From contig NC_088918.1 of assembly GCF_963576675.1 (NCBI RefSeq), positions 32,459,501-32,523,500 on the forward strand: a DNA stretch of 64,000 nt. Reading direction: 5' to 3'. Both the position numbers and the translations under genes were made by a program. The notes under the pieces are model-generated. The model had not been told where the DNA came from, did no database searches, and was given only the letters and a program-made list of their open reading frames with translations. The DNA is from Euphorbia lathyris (lineage: Eukaryota; Streptophyta; Magnoliopsida; Malpighiales; Euphorbiaceae). Shown in pieces: positions 24,861 through 36,839 of this stretch (positions are counted from its first letter, which is position 1; every line of letters begins with the position of its first letter).

Positions 24861-26736
24861 TCATGTTATAGCCTCATATAATAAGATGCCTAATAATATT
24901 TCTACAAGAGGGATGCGAGTTTCCATGTCGATGATCTTATTTTTATGACTTTCTTTCCGCATAATAAAGTATAATTGTAAACTAGAGTTTACATAAATAA
25001 ACAAGGTTAAGAAGTAGAAACCTCGTGACTTGTCCGGATGGTAGGAAAGTTGAAGTAGACTGGCGAAAAGAAGAATCATGGTCTGCAAACTTGGTCCCCT
25101 GTTTGAGTTAACAAACTTCATAGTGATCACAGGCTCTGGAAAAACACGAGTTGTTGGAAGAATCATTAGAGGTATTTCTGGGGTGGATTCTCGATTAATC
25201 TCTTGATCTTGACTGTCCCCCAAACCATTATCATAGAAGTTTTCTTCATCCTGAATGAGTTGCGAATTACAGTCGTAGAAATATCTTCCTTATTTTCCTG
25301 AGTTTCTGAAGCCGCTTCTTCTTTGATATCGCAACTTTTCATAAAATCTTCTGATTTTAAAGACTTGACAAGAATGAGAGATTCTTCTAGAATAAATTCT
25401 TGCACCTTTTCCAGTTGGATGCCCCTCGGGTTGGATACCTCATCCTCTTGACTGGATTCTGAATCATAGCTCCAAGAAACATCTTCCTCATCTTCTTGAA
25501 TTTCTACAGGTGCTTCGTGGATACCCCCCGAGTTAGAAGTGCTTGATGGGTCATCATCCTCCTGGCTGAAATCCGAATGGAGGTCATGAGATATATCTTC
25601 CTCCTCTTCCTGGGCTTGTACCACTGTCTTCTGGTTCATGTCAGGACTCCATAGAAATTCCATTGACTTCGGGGGATTTGCATATATGGGAAATACTTAT
25701 AGAGTGGGTTCTTGTTGAATTGTTTCCTCTTTGCTGCCCTCTGAATCAAGATCATTGGACAAGACATCATCCTCTTCGCTGGATTCTGAAACATAGCTCC
25801 TAGAAACACCTCCTTCATCTTTTTGAATTTCTATAGGTGCTTCGTGGATGCCCCCCGAATCAAGATCATTGGAATTATTGTCATCCTCTTGCCTGGACTC
25901 AGAATCATAGTCGTAGGAGTCGTCTTCATCATCTTGACTTTCTATTGTCATCTCATCATTAGGAATCTTTGTTTTTGGAGGAGTTGGGCGTGTGGGAGAT
26001 GCCTCTAAATTCGTACTGTGATGAAATTCTCCCTTTTGGATGCCCCCCCCAATAGCTTTCAATGCAGGCTCTTAAAGAAGCTGCTACATTAGCCGCCTGT
26101 TTCTTGATTTGATCCATTCTTTGATGATATTCATCATCCGCTGATTGTTTCTCCTCCATAAGTAATGATTCTCCATCATCCTCAACAACTTGGTCTGCTT
26201 ACACCTCTGCCACATGACTGGAATCCTCGAGAGAATTTTGGTCGTAGCTCATTTTAGAGCACACAATATTTTCATATGTCTTATGCTCGACTGGAGCCTG
26301 ACCATACTTTTTTCAAACAAGATTGCCGACAAGGACGATGAAAATGGAGGTTTTCATCCCTATAATTACAAATATAATTATTTCGGCAATAAGGATTACT
26401 CATCCGTAGATGCTCCCATACTTCAACATAATCAGGACCATGTGGATTCTTATGGGACTCTTGGACTTGCTCCACATAGCAACCATATTGATCATCATAG
26501 AATGACGCAGTTTGAACGTAAGCACAACACTTGCAATCAATATTATGTTCGTCACTATGAATAAACTGAACATAGCCATCATCGTAGCATCTAAAGACGG
26601 TATACCAATGGACCCACAATCCGGTTGCACTTATTGTAAAATGTCGATCTCGATTGAAACCACCAAAATACACCGGTATCGTAGCATCCCTAGCATCTTC
26701 ATATGTTTTCCTCGTCATGGTTTGATTGCTTTGCAC
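24861..26736 (-). pseudogene. LARD internal ORF chain with acidic repeats, unknown protein
   Basis: The minus-strand reading opens at 26736 (MTRKTYEDARDATIPVYFGG, rich in Tyr, Cys and His), continues through a Glu/Asp/Ser-rich region and ends near 24861. Two or three copies of an acidic repeat are visible, with the core GGIHEAPVEIQEDE followed by SYDSESSQED, at about 25900-25760 and 25560-25430. Frames change at a C-run near 26041-26051, at a TAA near 26199, after 25697 and near 25245. It lies in the sense direction of the element. I do not recognise the protein, and it is not gag or pol. Confidence 0.45.
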
Positions 26737-27105
26737 CTATTAATATTCAGAGGCATTCTCCGTGAATAATAGAAAAAATGGTTAAATTAAATTTATTATG
26801 AAAATAAAGTAAATAGATAAAATTGCATAAAGTAAGAGCATGGAATAATAATAAGCTAAATTGAAAAGCTGAGTGTGAGAAAAAAAAATTAATCGTGTTT
26901 ATAGGAAAAAGGGCATTGAAATTTTTGGCGAAGCTTAAATAAAAGGTCCCACTGGGCGTGCCAAAAATTGTTAGCGTTAGCTAATAAATTTTGGTAAAGC
27001 GGAAGTGGGGCAAAAAAATAAATAAATGTGATATGAAAAAAGGTTATGGAAGAAAACATGTACAAAAACGGGTTCTAAAATTTTTGGCAAGCTTAAAAAT
27101 CAAAA

Positions 27106-27124
27106 GGTCCCACTGGGCGTGCCA
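27106..27124 (-). promoter_or_regulatory. LARD primer binding site candidate, duplicated at 26944-26962
   Basis: Minus-strand TGGCACGCCCAGTGGGACC lies 5 nt from the LTR end. The same 19 bases, the adjoining AAAATTGTTAGCG and about 25 bases on the other side recur 162 bp away at 26920-26975, so the LTR/primer-site junction has been duplicated. Confidence 0.6.
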
Positions 27125-27129
27125 AAAAT

Positions 27130-28741
27130 TGTTAGCGATATTTTCGAAATATGCTAATTTCAACCTTGTCACGTCTGGTTAGGGTGCGGGCGTGCCAGAG
27201 AAATTATTTCTCAATTATTAAAGACGGTTAAGTTTGTGAAATTGTGCGCCGAAAATATGAATTCTAATCGAAGCGATTGGCGAGAGACGCAAGGATTGAA
27301 AAAGTCCCTCTTGGGTCTCTAGCGCCGTTATAAAAACTTTGCTAGATTAATTATTTTGATTTAAGCTAAGCGTATAAATTGAAGACGGGTAAAATAAAGA
27401 AATTAAAGGTGTGAAATTGACACGAGATTTGGTGAAAAAATTGGTATTTTATTGATTTGTTCAAGGTTTGAATACATATGTTCAAAAAGCATGAAATTGA
27501 AAATGAATTACAATTGAAAGATTTCTATACTAAACATATAGACAATCAATTGAATTGGAAAAAAACAAATCAATACAAGGAATTAAAATGCAATTAAAAT
27601 AAAATTGAAATTCAACGATAAACTTGAAGCCACAATAGCTATCTCGGCTGGACGTTGAACTTTGATGTCGGCTTGAAATCCTCGGATGCACCACGGTCGG
27701 TTGGGCCCGTATGGTATACGATTTTGGCAATATCAAAACGTGTGGTAGGCAAATGGGGCAGATTTAACCCTTGACTTTGGTGGGATCGATTGAGTGCTTA
27801 AGGACCCAGAATTGGATGAGTAAATAGGCTAAACTTAATTTCAGAAAGTGAGGAACAAACTTCTTTAAGGGACCGAAGGCTAAAACGGACTCTAAATAGA
27901 CGAAATTGGGAGTTGAAAATAACTGGTCGAATCTGGGAAATTCTGGAAACAGAATATCTACAAGAATTTGGGCTGTAAAGATTGGCTTGTAACTATAGTT
28001 TCTGAGCATGGAATTGGGGAAATTAAATATACTAGATTGAACCTCAGGACGTCATAAACAACTTTGTTGAAGGGATTGAAAGCAAAAAATGAATTTAAAT
28101 GGATGAAATCGGGCTTTGAAAATAATTGGACGAATCTGGAAAATTAATTTGAAAACAGAATTCTAGCTAAGGATTGAGCAAACTAAAGGATTAGGAATGC
28201 TAAATTGAATTGAAAAAACTTGGAAAGAGGCTATTGGAACTTGAATTAAAGCTAAAGGTAAGCTAAAAGAATGAATTAAAGCTAAGAAAAATGAAGAACA
28301 AAGAGGAAGAACTCAAGAACTAAGAACTAAGAATAGAGAGCATTGGAAGGGACCTTAAGAAGGGGGTTTTGTTGTGTTGAGTGAGTGAATAATTATGAAG
28401 AATGGAGGGTCTATTTATAGCATTTTAAGATGGCATTTTGAGTAATTAATCACCAACTAACCCTTATTTTTCTCTCTAATTTTAACCACTAACTTGCCAC
28501 CTCACTAACTTCCTCAACCTCCACAAACCACCACTAACTTCCATGCCACATCACCCCACTACCTTGTTGTTAGAGAGACTTTTAAGGCTTGGGCCTAGGT
28601 GTGGGGATGGGCTAGGCTTCGTAGGTTAGCTCGTGGTTGTGTTCGGGTGCATTTGGAGAAGTCGGATGTACCGAAATGGCTTTCGGACGAAGACTGGCAT
28701 CTAGGTTGCCGAGCTGACAGCCACCTCACCGAGCTAGAGGT

Positions 28742-28781
<40 letters not shown>

Positions 28782-28886
28782 CGTCCTTTTTATTTCTTTT
28801 ATTTAGAAAAATGGAAACTATACCCTAAAATTAAATATAAGCTTTCTATATACATGAAAATAAAATTTATTTATTTTGGGCCAACA
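27130..28886 (-). repeat. LARD 5' LTR
   Basis: 1757-bp LTR. The TATAAATA box is at 28419-28412 on the minus strand and a (TA)n run at 28747-28778. It is very similar to the other LTR but differs by scattered bases, one block of about 75 bp, and TA-run length. Confidence 0.88.
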
Positions 28887-28891
28887 GAAGC

Positions 28892-28995
28892 TGTTCCATT
28901 TATCTTAGTATCGCAGACAAGTACCTTTTCACAATAAATTCATTTACCTCTATCACGACCTTCTTTATCTTCATACTTTGTGAAATGCTTCCACA
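28892..28995 (-). pseudogene. hAT transposase, BED zinc finger piece
   Basis: On the minus strand this reads WKHFTKYEDKEG..., then YCEKVLVCDTKINGTA. It joins in frame to LHNHANSC across the LARD insertion (one GAAGC copy) and to the N-terminal piece across the CACTA insertion (one ACA copy). The codon for the first finger cysteine is TGA (28942-28940), so the finger is broken. Confidence 0.85.
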
Positions 28996-31900
28996 CACTA
29001 CAAAAAAATGATCATCGGGGACGGCTAAATGTGTCTCCAAAAATAAAGAAAATTGTCCCCTATACCTTTAGGGGACAATTTTTGTCATCCTCTTGTTTCG
29101 TCCCCTATGTGAGCGTACCCGATTCTATAGGGGACAAAAAGTTGAGTCGTCCTTATTTTGTGGGACAATTGTCGTCCCTAAACATAGGGACTAATGTCGT
29201 CCCCATTCTAAGGGACAAATATCGTCCCCGTTTCTAGAGACGATCGTCGTCCTCATACAAAGGAGACAAGTTTCGTCCTTATTCTTAAGAGGACAGTTTT
29301 TTTATCTCAAAAGAATAGGACAATTGTCATCTCCATGTAAAGGGAACGACTTTTATCCTTATTCTTAAAGGATGATTTTTTTTATCTCTAAACAAAGGGG
29401 CAATTGTTGTCCCCATGCAAAGTGAACGACTTTTTGTCCCTTCATTAGGGGACAATTATTTGTCCTCAAATGAAGAAATGAATGATGTCATCACCAACCA
29501 ATAAAAAAAATATTTGGATTGAAGAGAGCACCAACACATAATATAGATAACATAATATAAGAAGTTAGTATGACAATTATAGCAGCTAAAAAAGTATGCA
29601 TACTAGTAGAAAAGATATTTATAAGATACACATATACCTTGGCTAGTGTAGCTAAATCCTCTCGATGAGTTTTACATTCATAATTGGTGTGACCTTTTGC
29701 TTATTGCCTTCCTGAAATGAAAATAATTACCAGATTTCAAAAACTTATGATAAAATATCAGCTACTTGAATAGACGCAAAAATACAAAACATTGTTCTTT
29801 TCTGCAAGCAAACACTAGTGGTGATTAGTGCAAAATGAGAGCATAAAAAATACTGGAAAGCTTATAATTTTATCTGAAGGGCAATACTATATTTAGAACC
29901 TTGTAATAGTAATAAAAGTTGTAACAATAAAAACTGGATACCTTGAGAAATCTTCCAAAGAAAGGGAGTGGAATGGAGAATGGTGCTAGAGATAGACAAA
30001 CTCGGACATTATAACCAAATCTATCAAAATTGATAATAAAAATACCAGCTTACCATTTGTAAGGGACTAGTGCTAGAATTAGAATCGAGAAAATGGATTC
30101 CCTAAAGATGCCTTGTGGTATGGCTCCTCCCAGAAAAATGATTTTTATTGCTTGAATCAGAATTACTTTGTTTTTCCACTCCATCCAAATCAACACCTAT
30201 AAGCTGCAATAATTTACTTGAAAAAGTGTTTTTAACTGAACTAATATATTATAATCAAAACACTATGATAAGAAGCAATTATCACTTATATTATGCAATG
30301 AAAATAAATAAGATAAGTGTACCAATTTTTGTTGAAAATATATATGATATGGATATAAACAAGTTACAGAATTATTATCAATTTAAGGTCATTACAAACT
30401 TCAAACATGCTATTTGGTAGGTTTTTCACCACTTTGCGTTGAAAGGGTCTTGATATTGGATTGCATTTACAACATCAATTTCATTATCGAACTCTTTAGC
30501 AGATGAGCCACCCAAATAATAAATCGAAAAAATATATTACTTTCTACATTATATTAAGGTCTACATAGAGAATAATGTACAAGCAACCAAGCTAAATGTC
30601 ATATATTTAATCCTTAGTTAGTAAATAAAAAATAATATTGATAAATTATTCTTAGCAGATAAACTAAATGCCTACTTACCCATCGATAATGACGTTCAGG
30701 AGAACCTTAGAGCCAATTGCTAGTCCAGCTAGTTCACCAATATGCATAGTACAAAACAAATAATCTTAGTCATTCCAATATTGCATATTACTTTCAAAGA
30801 AACTATATAATAAAACTGAAATTGTTTCATTTGATAAATACAAGGAAGATTGGAATCAAAAAGTCAACAAGTAGGCAACTGAAATCAATGATTATGTGAA
30901 GAAATTATAAATTACAGCTCTATTATCTATGGCTACACTAGAGATAAAAAAAATGAGATAGAGTGTGATTATTAACTCAATCACAAAAGTCTGCATATTA
31001 GACTCTACTGAGGTTGTTCCTTATTTTATTTCAATTTTAGAACTTTTCGGAAGTAAACAAACTTCATTGACGAGGCACAAGGTAACTACTCAATTGATTA
31101 TTTCGATTAACTATACACATCCTTAAATTATATTGCCCCTACAATGTTCAAGACTTAAAATTGGAGATTCCGAAACAACAATAATCAATTTACCTCTACA
31201 GATAACAGAACATGAGAAGTTATATACACTAACTCTAAATTAGGAATGTAATAACAATTCAACTAAAATAACAACGATCATTATGATCAAGAAGATCGAT
31301 ACCTAAGAAAAACAAATTAACAAAACTCAAACCACTATATATATATATATGTTATATACGTACTATAGTCCACACAAATTCTAGTTTAAATTGAAATTCT
31401 AAGCTTATAATTAATCGTAGAGATTTCTTTATGTTGTTCAGTAGAAGGAAATAAAATTTCATTTCTAGCCATTTATTGTGCTAAATCGCTTAAAATGATC
31501 CCTAATTTTGCTTAGCTTATCCTACATTTTCAATGTTACACAAGGCATTTGAAAGCATAAATGTACTGATGGATCATTTAGGGCGGGCTTTTCTTCAATT
31601 GTGTTAATCAATTCTTCCTTCCTGTAAAATGTATATGACAGTCTTCCAAGTCCCAAAAACTCACATTATAGTGAGTCGGCTTTTTTGCCAAATCAATATT
31701 TTGAATGAATTTATATTTAAATAAACCAGAATAACCATTGAAATCAAATGTGAACTTCATTGAATTTATTGAAAATAAATTGATATTCAATAACCTTTGT
31801 AAAATAAAGGCTAGATGGTTCTAAACAAAAGTTGATGTTTTATGTCTCCTGAGGCCTTCGATTACAAACCACCCAAATTATATATATTTAATCAACTAGA

Positions 31901-32529
31901 TATATATAATCTAAGAAAAATTGAAATTAGAAAACCCCCAAAATTTATCAAAATCCCCAAATTATATATAGTGAAAGAAATTTAACTTAAAAATCCTAAA
32001 TGTTAGTAAAATAGTTAAGGAAATCAAACCTTCAATTTCATGTAACAGTTGAAATCAAAATAGAAAAATCACCTCAATACGTCCTCCCTGCCGTGAGGTA
32101 GCCGTTGTAACCACAACCCCTGCCAACAATTCTGCCATCGGTTTACCCAAATAAAAAAGAACAAACGAAATAAGGAAGCTCAGATAAGGGTAGTCGGAGA
32201 AAGAAACAAGTATTAGAGAGGATGAACGAAGAGGGAGGCAAAGCCGGAGATGGACGAAGAAGTAAAAAAGGAGGCGTGAAGGAGAGAGAAGCGAGAAAGG
32301 AAAGAACGTGTGAAAAAGGATATAATTTTGTCCCTAAAAATTTATGTATAAAATTTATAAATATTAGTAAATATTTATTATATATTTTTGTCCTCAATTC
32401 TAAGTTAAAAAAGCAAAAGAGACTGTTAATAAATTAGTCCCCCGAAAAAAAATTGAAAAAATAGATTTAAGGATAGTATATATAAATTGTCCTTCATTTT
32501 TGTCCCAAAAAGTCAATTATTTTGTAGTG
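28996..32529. mobile_element. CACTA (En/Spm-like) element, non-autonomous
   Basis: The ends are CACTACAAAAAAATGATC and, inverted, CACTACAAAATAATTGAC, with a 3-bp duplication ACA on each side (28993-28995, 32530-32532). The left subterminal region (29010-29470) has many GGGACAA/TTGTCCC motifs in both orientations and the right end has fewer. The 2.5-kb middle is AT-rich. I see no TNP2 or TNPA coding region and no recognisable captured gene. Confidence 0.88.
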
Positions 32530-32532
32530 ACA

Positions 32533-32746
32533 TTGTGGATCTAGACTTTACTTGTTTCCTATTTTTAGTCTTTGCCTTAGAATTTGCATAGCTTTGGGTA
32601 GAATCAAAACGTTGCTTCTCATATCTAGCAACATTTTCAATAGCATTAACATTTCCACCAATATTTCCAGTAACAGAAACACTTGTAAGAATAATAGGTG
32701 GGTGTTGCTCCTGATTTTGATTCCCAACAGCTTCATTAGTATCCAT
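32533..32746 (-). pseudogene. hAT transposase, N-terminal piece
   Basis: The frame starts MDTNEAVGNQNQEQHPP at 32746 and runs Ser/Asn-rich to KSRSTM, where the CACTA element interrupts. Removing the element and one ACA copy continues straight into WKHFTKYE, the start of the BED finger. This fits the low-complexity N-terminus of plant BED-type hAT transposases. Confidence 0.75.
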
Positions 32747-33128
32747 TTTGATGATAAAATACAAAAAAAAAAAAAATGATTACAATTTAAAAAGAACAAC
32801 AGAAAAAAATCATAAAAATGTGTTTTACTAATAAATATAATATTGACAATTTTAATAGAAATTAATAAATATTGATTACTCCATTTTTTGACAAATAGAC
32901 CGGCACAATATATTCATTATAAATTGTAATATGATATTGATAACTTCATTTTACATTCACTTTTGTTTTCCTAGAAATAAAATTACCGAAATTAAATATG
33001 AAATTCAAATATAACACAATCAAATATTAATTACCATGACCAGTTTCCCAATTAAGCATGATCCCCACACATAAATCTAAGTTTCCTTTTTAAGAAAAAT
33101 TAAACTAATTAATGACTATTAAAATCAA

Positions 33129-33546
33129 TTTTTTTTGATAGGAAAATGAAAAGAAAAACAAAACAGTCCAAAAAAACTAACCCGGGATTAGCCTCGGAAA
33201 GCTAACCCCCACAAGATCATCAGAGAGTAAAGAACGGAGGAACTCTAGAAGAAGCGAGAATGATGAAACCCCTAACGTCCTCTCATGACCTTCTGCAGCT
33301 AGGCGATCAGCAACCCTGTTCTACTCTCTATAGATATGACCAAAGCTGATAGACTCAAAGAAATGGCATAATCTCTTGATCCCTTTTACTAAATTTTGGT
33401 TATCCAAACACACAGCTCTGTTATTGGTGATGAAGTTAACCGCCTCAAGGTTATCAGATTCCACCATAAGCCTTTTCACACCCAGACTCTTGGCAAGCCT
33501 AATCCCAGAGATATATGATAAAATTTAGTTCCTTTTAAAGTTCACC
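33129..33546 (-). mobile_element. 5'-truncated LINE fragment (RNase H end)
   Basis: On the minus strand an RNase H-like domain can be read: LGVKRLMVESDNLEAVNFI, then FGHIYRE, a TAG stop, NRVADRLAAEGHERT. The 3' end has a short A-tail (T-run at about 33130-33137). The insert is flanked by the 10-bp duplication ATTAAAATCA (33119-33128 and 33547-33556). Only the last part of a non-LTR polyprotein is left, as is usual for truncated LINE copies. Confidence 0.82.
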
Positions 33547-33754
33547 ATTAAAATCACATGACTTCAACATATATGTAAATTAAAAAAAATAAAAAAACAT
33601 CAATATTTGTAATTAATTGACAACCATTTACTTGGAGTTTCTATATAAATAGTCAGTAAGGCAAGCATCATGATGGACCATTTTCGGTGGACTTAAATTT
33701 TTAACTAAAGCAATCATTGACTTGAGCTTCATTTTAGTTAATTACTAATATACA

Positions 33755-33760
<6 letters not shown>

Positions 33761-33790
<30 letters not shown>
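33761..33790. repeat. (TA)n microsatellite
   Basis: A TA run inside the 5' non-coding part of the hAT element. Confidence 0.8.
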
Positions 33791-33795
<5 letters not shown>

Positions 33796-33924
33796 TTATT
33801 TATATATTAAGTTCCGTTGGAATTTAATTACACCAATATTTTTTCTGGCTAACCGATAACTAATTACCAAACAATAAAATTTCAGTTTGGTTTGGTAATC
33901 GGTTATCAGTTATTTTGCTCACTC

Positions 33925-34656
33925 GTAACTACAAAATCCAACAAACCCAACTTAATGAATTATATGTGATAAAAAATTTGAACATCAATAACCTTTTCTT
34001 CATGAATTTCCAAATCTAGTGGCTATGACACAAAATTAATAAACATTTCTTCAATTATTTAGTACCAAATCAAGCTATGAACCTTAATCTATTATAAAAT
34101 CTTTATTTCGTAGGTTTGATTCACCGTTTTAATCATTAATCCAAAACCTGGTTTTAGAACTAACATTTTCTAAATGAAATCCTGACACCAGGATGATGAA
34201 ATGATCAATTGTAAAAAAAAAAAGTCTTTGAAGAAATCTCATAAAGTGCAGACTAACTAATTTATTTATTCAATTCATGTCATTCTTATTTTAGCTATAT
34301 ATGGTTATCTTATATCAGAATTAAATAATAAATCATACCATCGTAATTATTTGTTATGATCAAACATAAATATTAATGTTTTTCTACTGTTTCTTTTGCA
34401 TATTCCATAATTGAATTTCAAGAAACCTTACCCAAGTGCCCATAAGATAATATTTGCATAAACTCTCTTAAAAAAACCATTACAAATCATTATTTTCTCT
34501 GCCATCAAATTTGCCTCTATGTTTCCCTTGCTCATCACTTTGCACCTTTTCTTCATCCTCACATTCATCATCTTGACAAGCATAAATCACTCAAATATCA
34601 ATTAAGACTTCTTTTCCTTTAACCAAGGTTCTCGAGGCTGTTTTTGCTCTATTACC
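33925..34656. other. Flank between hAT element and PMD gene
   Basis: AT-rich, with no ORF or repeat that I recognise. It would hold the 3' region of the minus-strand PMD gene. Confidence 0.4.
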
Positions 34657-36503
34657 TTAAGAAGTTGGCTCATCTTCAGTAATGTCAATAGGATTAGTTT
34701 TAGTGTTGTGAAAACCGAGACCAATCCTATGGTTTCTTCCCGAGCGCCTCGTGTTCCGATCATAAATTGGTCCACCCGATTTTGCCTTTGCAATTTGCTC
34801 CGCATGATTGGGAAACTTTATCGTTATAGGCCTAAGAGTTCTCAACTCCTCTCCCGAGCTTCCGCTTGCATCTGTTAAAAGAAAAAATAAAAAGAAAATT
34901 TCAGATTAGCAAGCTGAAATTGAAAAAAATGAAAAAGTCATAAAAAAGCAAAAATGACAAAAAGAAAATAAGAAGACAGTAATAAAAAAGAATCAAGAGT
35001 TTAGAGTTTTACCAGTGGGAGGCATACACCAGTTGAAAAGATTGTTCCAACAAGAATCGAAACTCGGGTGATCCGGATAAAGGAAAATTATCCCATGGTA
35101 TTTCTCCAAACCAGTCTCAGCTTCTGCAAGAGCAGCTGAGATGTCATTCTCACTTTCAGCTTCTGCAAGAGCAGCTGAGATGTCATTCTCACTTTCCCCA
35201 TGCCTTTCTTGAATAGAAGGAAATGGCAAGGATCCAGGAATGCCTTGGAACAAGTCAAGCTGTCGAGCCCATAAACAAGGAGCATATAATACCATCCCGG
35301 TAGCTGACGCTCTCGAACTTCGACTTTTAGAAGTTCCATAATGCAACTTCCTTGTCAAACAAAATAATTTCCACCACTCATGGTCTTTTGGTCTAGTGGC
35401 ATGAAAGAAGGTTCTAGCATATGAAGGTAAGTACGTGTCATCCCGAGTCGAGAAAATGAAAAAGTCATTGAGAGATGAAGGAATCCTAGTCCAGAAATAT
35501 TGCAACACTTCTTTTCAAGCTTAAATCAGAGGTACGGTAACACATGTCAATCCCTATGAATTATGACTCAGGCTTGTAAATCCCCGTTGACAAGTGTGGG
35601 AAATAAGCAAAAAGCCAAAGCTGGAAAAGCCACAAGCCGCCTTTCAATTTAGTAAACGGATGGTCTGTCACTGTAATGGACAAACGGTGATAGGTGTTTG
35701 CCAAAAGCATTGTCCCTAATGCAAGTTTCTGTCCCATCACTAAGGCCTTAGCGATCACGAGTACTTCCGCAGTCGGAGAACATCCCATAGGCTCGAAAAT
35801 CCATTGGCTCAAGAGAATCCAAACAAAAATTAAGTGATCATCTTCATCGAAGTTTTGTTTGCCTGCAAGTTTGGTTATCATAGTAACATAAGTTCTCGAA
35901 CCCTTGCCTATCACATTTGGGAAGGCATCACAATTAACCCGACTTGGAACTTCATCCCCAAAAATTGGTAGCCCAGTAATTACCACCACGTCCCTCAAAG
36001 TAATCGACATGGGCCCGAGAGGTAAAATTAAAGAATTACAGTGAGATGACCAAAAATTCAAAGCCCCTTCCAATACCGTGGCAGCCATAGTAATCTCGTG
36101 AAGTGATAAATAAACAAGTCCAGATATGCCCATACATTCCCAAGCTGCCGAATAAGTACCTTCAATTTTCTTAACAAGATCATTCCATTCCTTAAAGTAT
36201 CGAGGAAAGATAAGTGATTTTTTGGTTGAATGGAGCTCACGAGTATTGATGTTTAAAGCTAAATCTTGATCACTCGAGAGCGGAAATGGAGGAGGCGGCG
36301 GTGCATCAGGCTCAGCTGTAGGTCCGCACGACATGAGCATGTCCTACAAATTCAGAGAAAAATTCAGCAGGTTATCAAATAATTTCCATCACACAACTTG
36401 CAAACTTGCAGCATCAATTTTCATATGAGTTTTACCTCGGTGAGCTTCATCTTCTTGCCAAGCCATGAACCGGGAGAAATCATGTAAGCATGTGATGAGG
36501 AAG
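34657..36503 (-). pseudogene. Plant mobile domain (PMD/MAIN-like) gene, main coding part
   Basis: Three minus-strand exons: 36503-36436, 36343-35013 and 34871-34657, all with GT/AG borders. The first joins in frame to ATGG at 58192-58189, giving MASSSHAYMISPGSW. The protein has a Pro-rich N-terminus, then the PMD fold: FKEWNDLVKKIEGTYSAAWE, SLHEITMAATVLEGALNFW, LGPMSITLRDVVVITGLPIF, GGLWLFQLWLFAYFPHL. PMD proteins are nuclear factors in silencing and meristem maintenance, or parts of transposons. Lesions are TAA at 35563-35561 and a one-base frameshift near 35520, so the copy is probably dead. A 39-bp tandem duplication is at 35119-35196. The last exon is basic and ends TNPIDITEDEPTS. Confidence 0.75.
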
Positions 36504-36839
36504 CTGTCAAGAACGCGATCAAACTCGTTAAAATTTGGTTTGCAAGCAATTCATTTGCATTTATTATTTACCAAATGATTATCAACAAGTTTGAAGCTCA
36601 TTAATTATGAAAAATCAAGTGAACATGGAGAAAAAAACGCAAAACAGAGAAGCAGTAGTCGAGCTCCCTACCATTAATGGTGGAAACTGTCAAAATCAAA
36701 ATTTTCGAATCGTTTCACTTCAAATTAGTTCATAGAGCTCATATACATAGCCTAAACACCAGAAACACCTTCAAATTCGAATTCCACAAACCCAAAACAC
36801 CCACACCTAAACATACATTTTTTGCGCAAATACTTAAAC

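Larger units (their letters stand above)
21450..28886 (-). mobile_element. Non-autonomous LTR retrotransposon (LARD type)
   Basis: Long direct repeats (21450-23158 and 27130-28886) start TGTTAGCGATATTTTCG and end GGGCCAACA, flanked by the exact 5-bp duplication GAAGC (21445-21449 and 28887-28891). Orientation is minus: a purine tract AAAAGAGGGGGGCAA abuts the LTR at 23158, and a primer-site-like TGGCACGCCCAGTGGGACC lies next to the LTR at 27130. The internal 4 kb has no gag or pol, only a broken minus-strand ORF chain. The termini resemble Tat/Ogre-related gypsy elements, which is an inference. Confidence 0.88.
18146..33924 (-). mobile_element. Old hAT transposon, heavily invaded
   Basis: The ends are AGGAGTGAGTA at 18146 and, inverted, GAGTGAGCAAAATAACTG ending at 33924, close to the hAT terminal motif. 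The subterminal parts share GGTTAGTAACCGG/ACCAAAC-like blocks. Flanking 8-mers ACAACTAT (18138-18145) and GTAACTAC (33925-33932) differ by three transitions only, a plausible worn target duplication. The transposase gene is on the minus strand in three pieces. After removal of the nested elements it would be about 3 kb. Confidence 0.7.

Noticed and set aside
26190..26564. Plus-strand 124-codon ORF in the LARD
   Set aside because: It is antisense to the better-supported minus-strand frame, with low-complexity His/Tyr/Asn composition.
21450..28886. Plus-strand orientation of the LARD
   Set aside because: The LTRs have TG...CA in both directions, but the purine tract at 23159, the primer-site-like block at 27106 and the TATA box position all fit the minus strand.
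30148..30420. ORF inside the CACTA element as a transposase
   Set aside because: It has no TNP2/TNPA motifs and is AT-rich and short.
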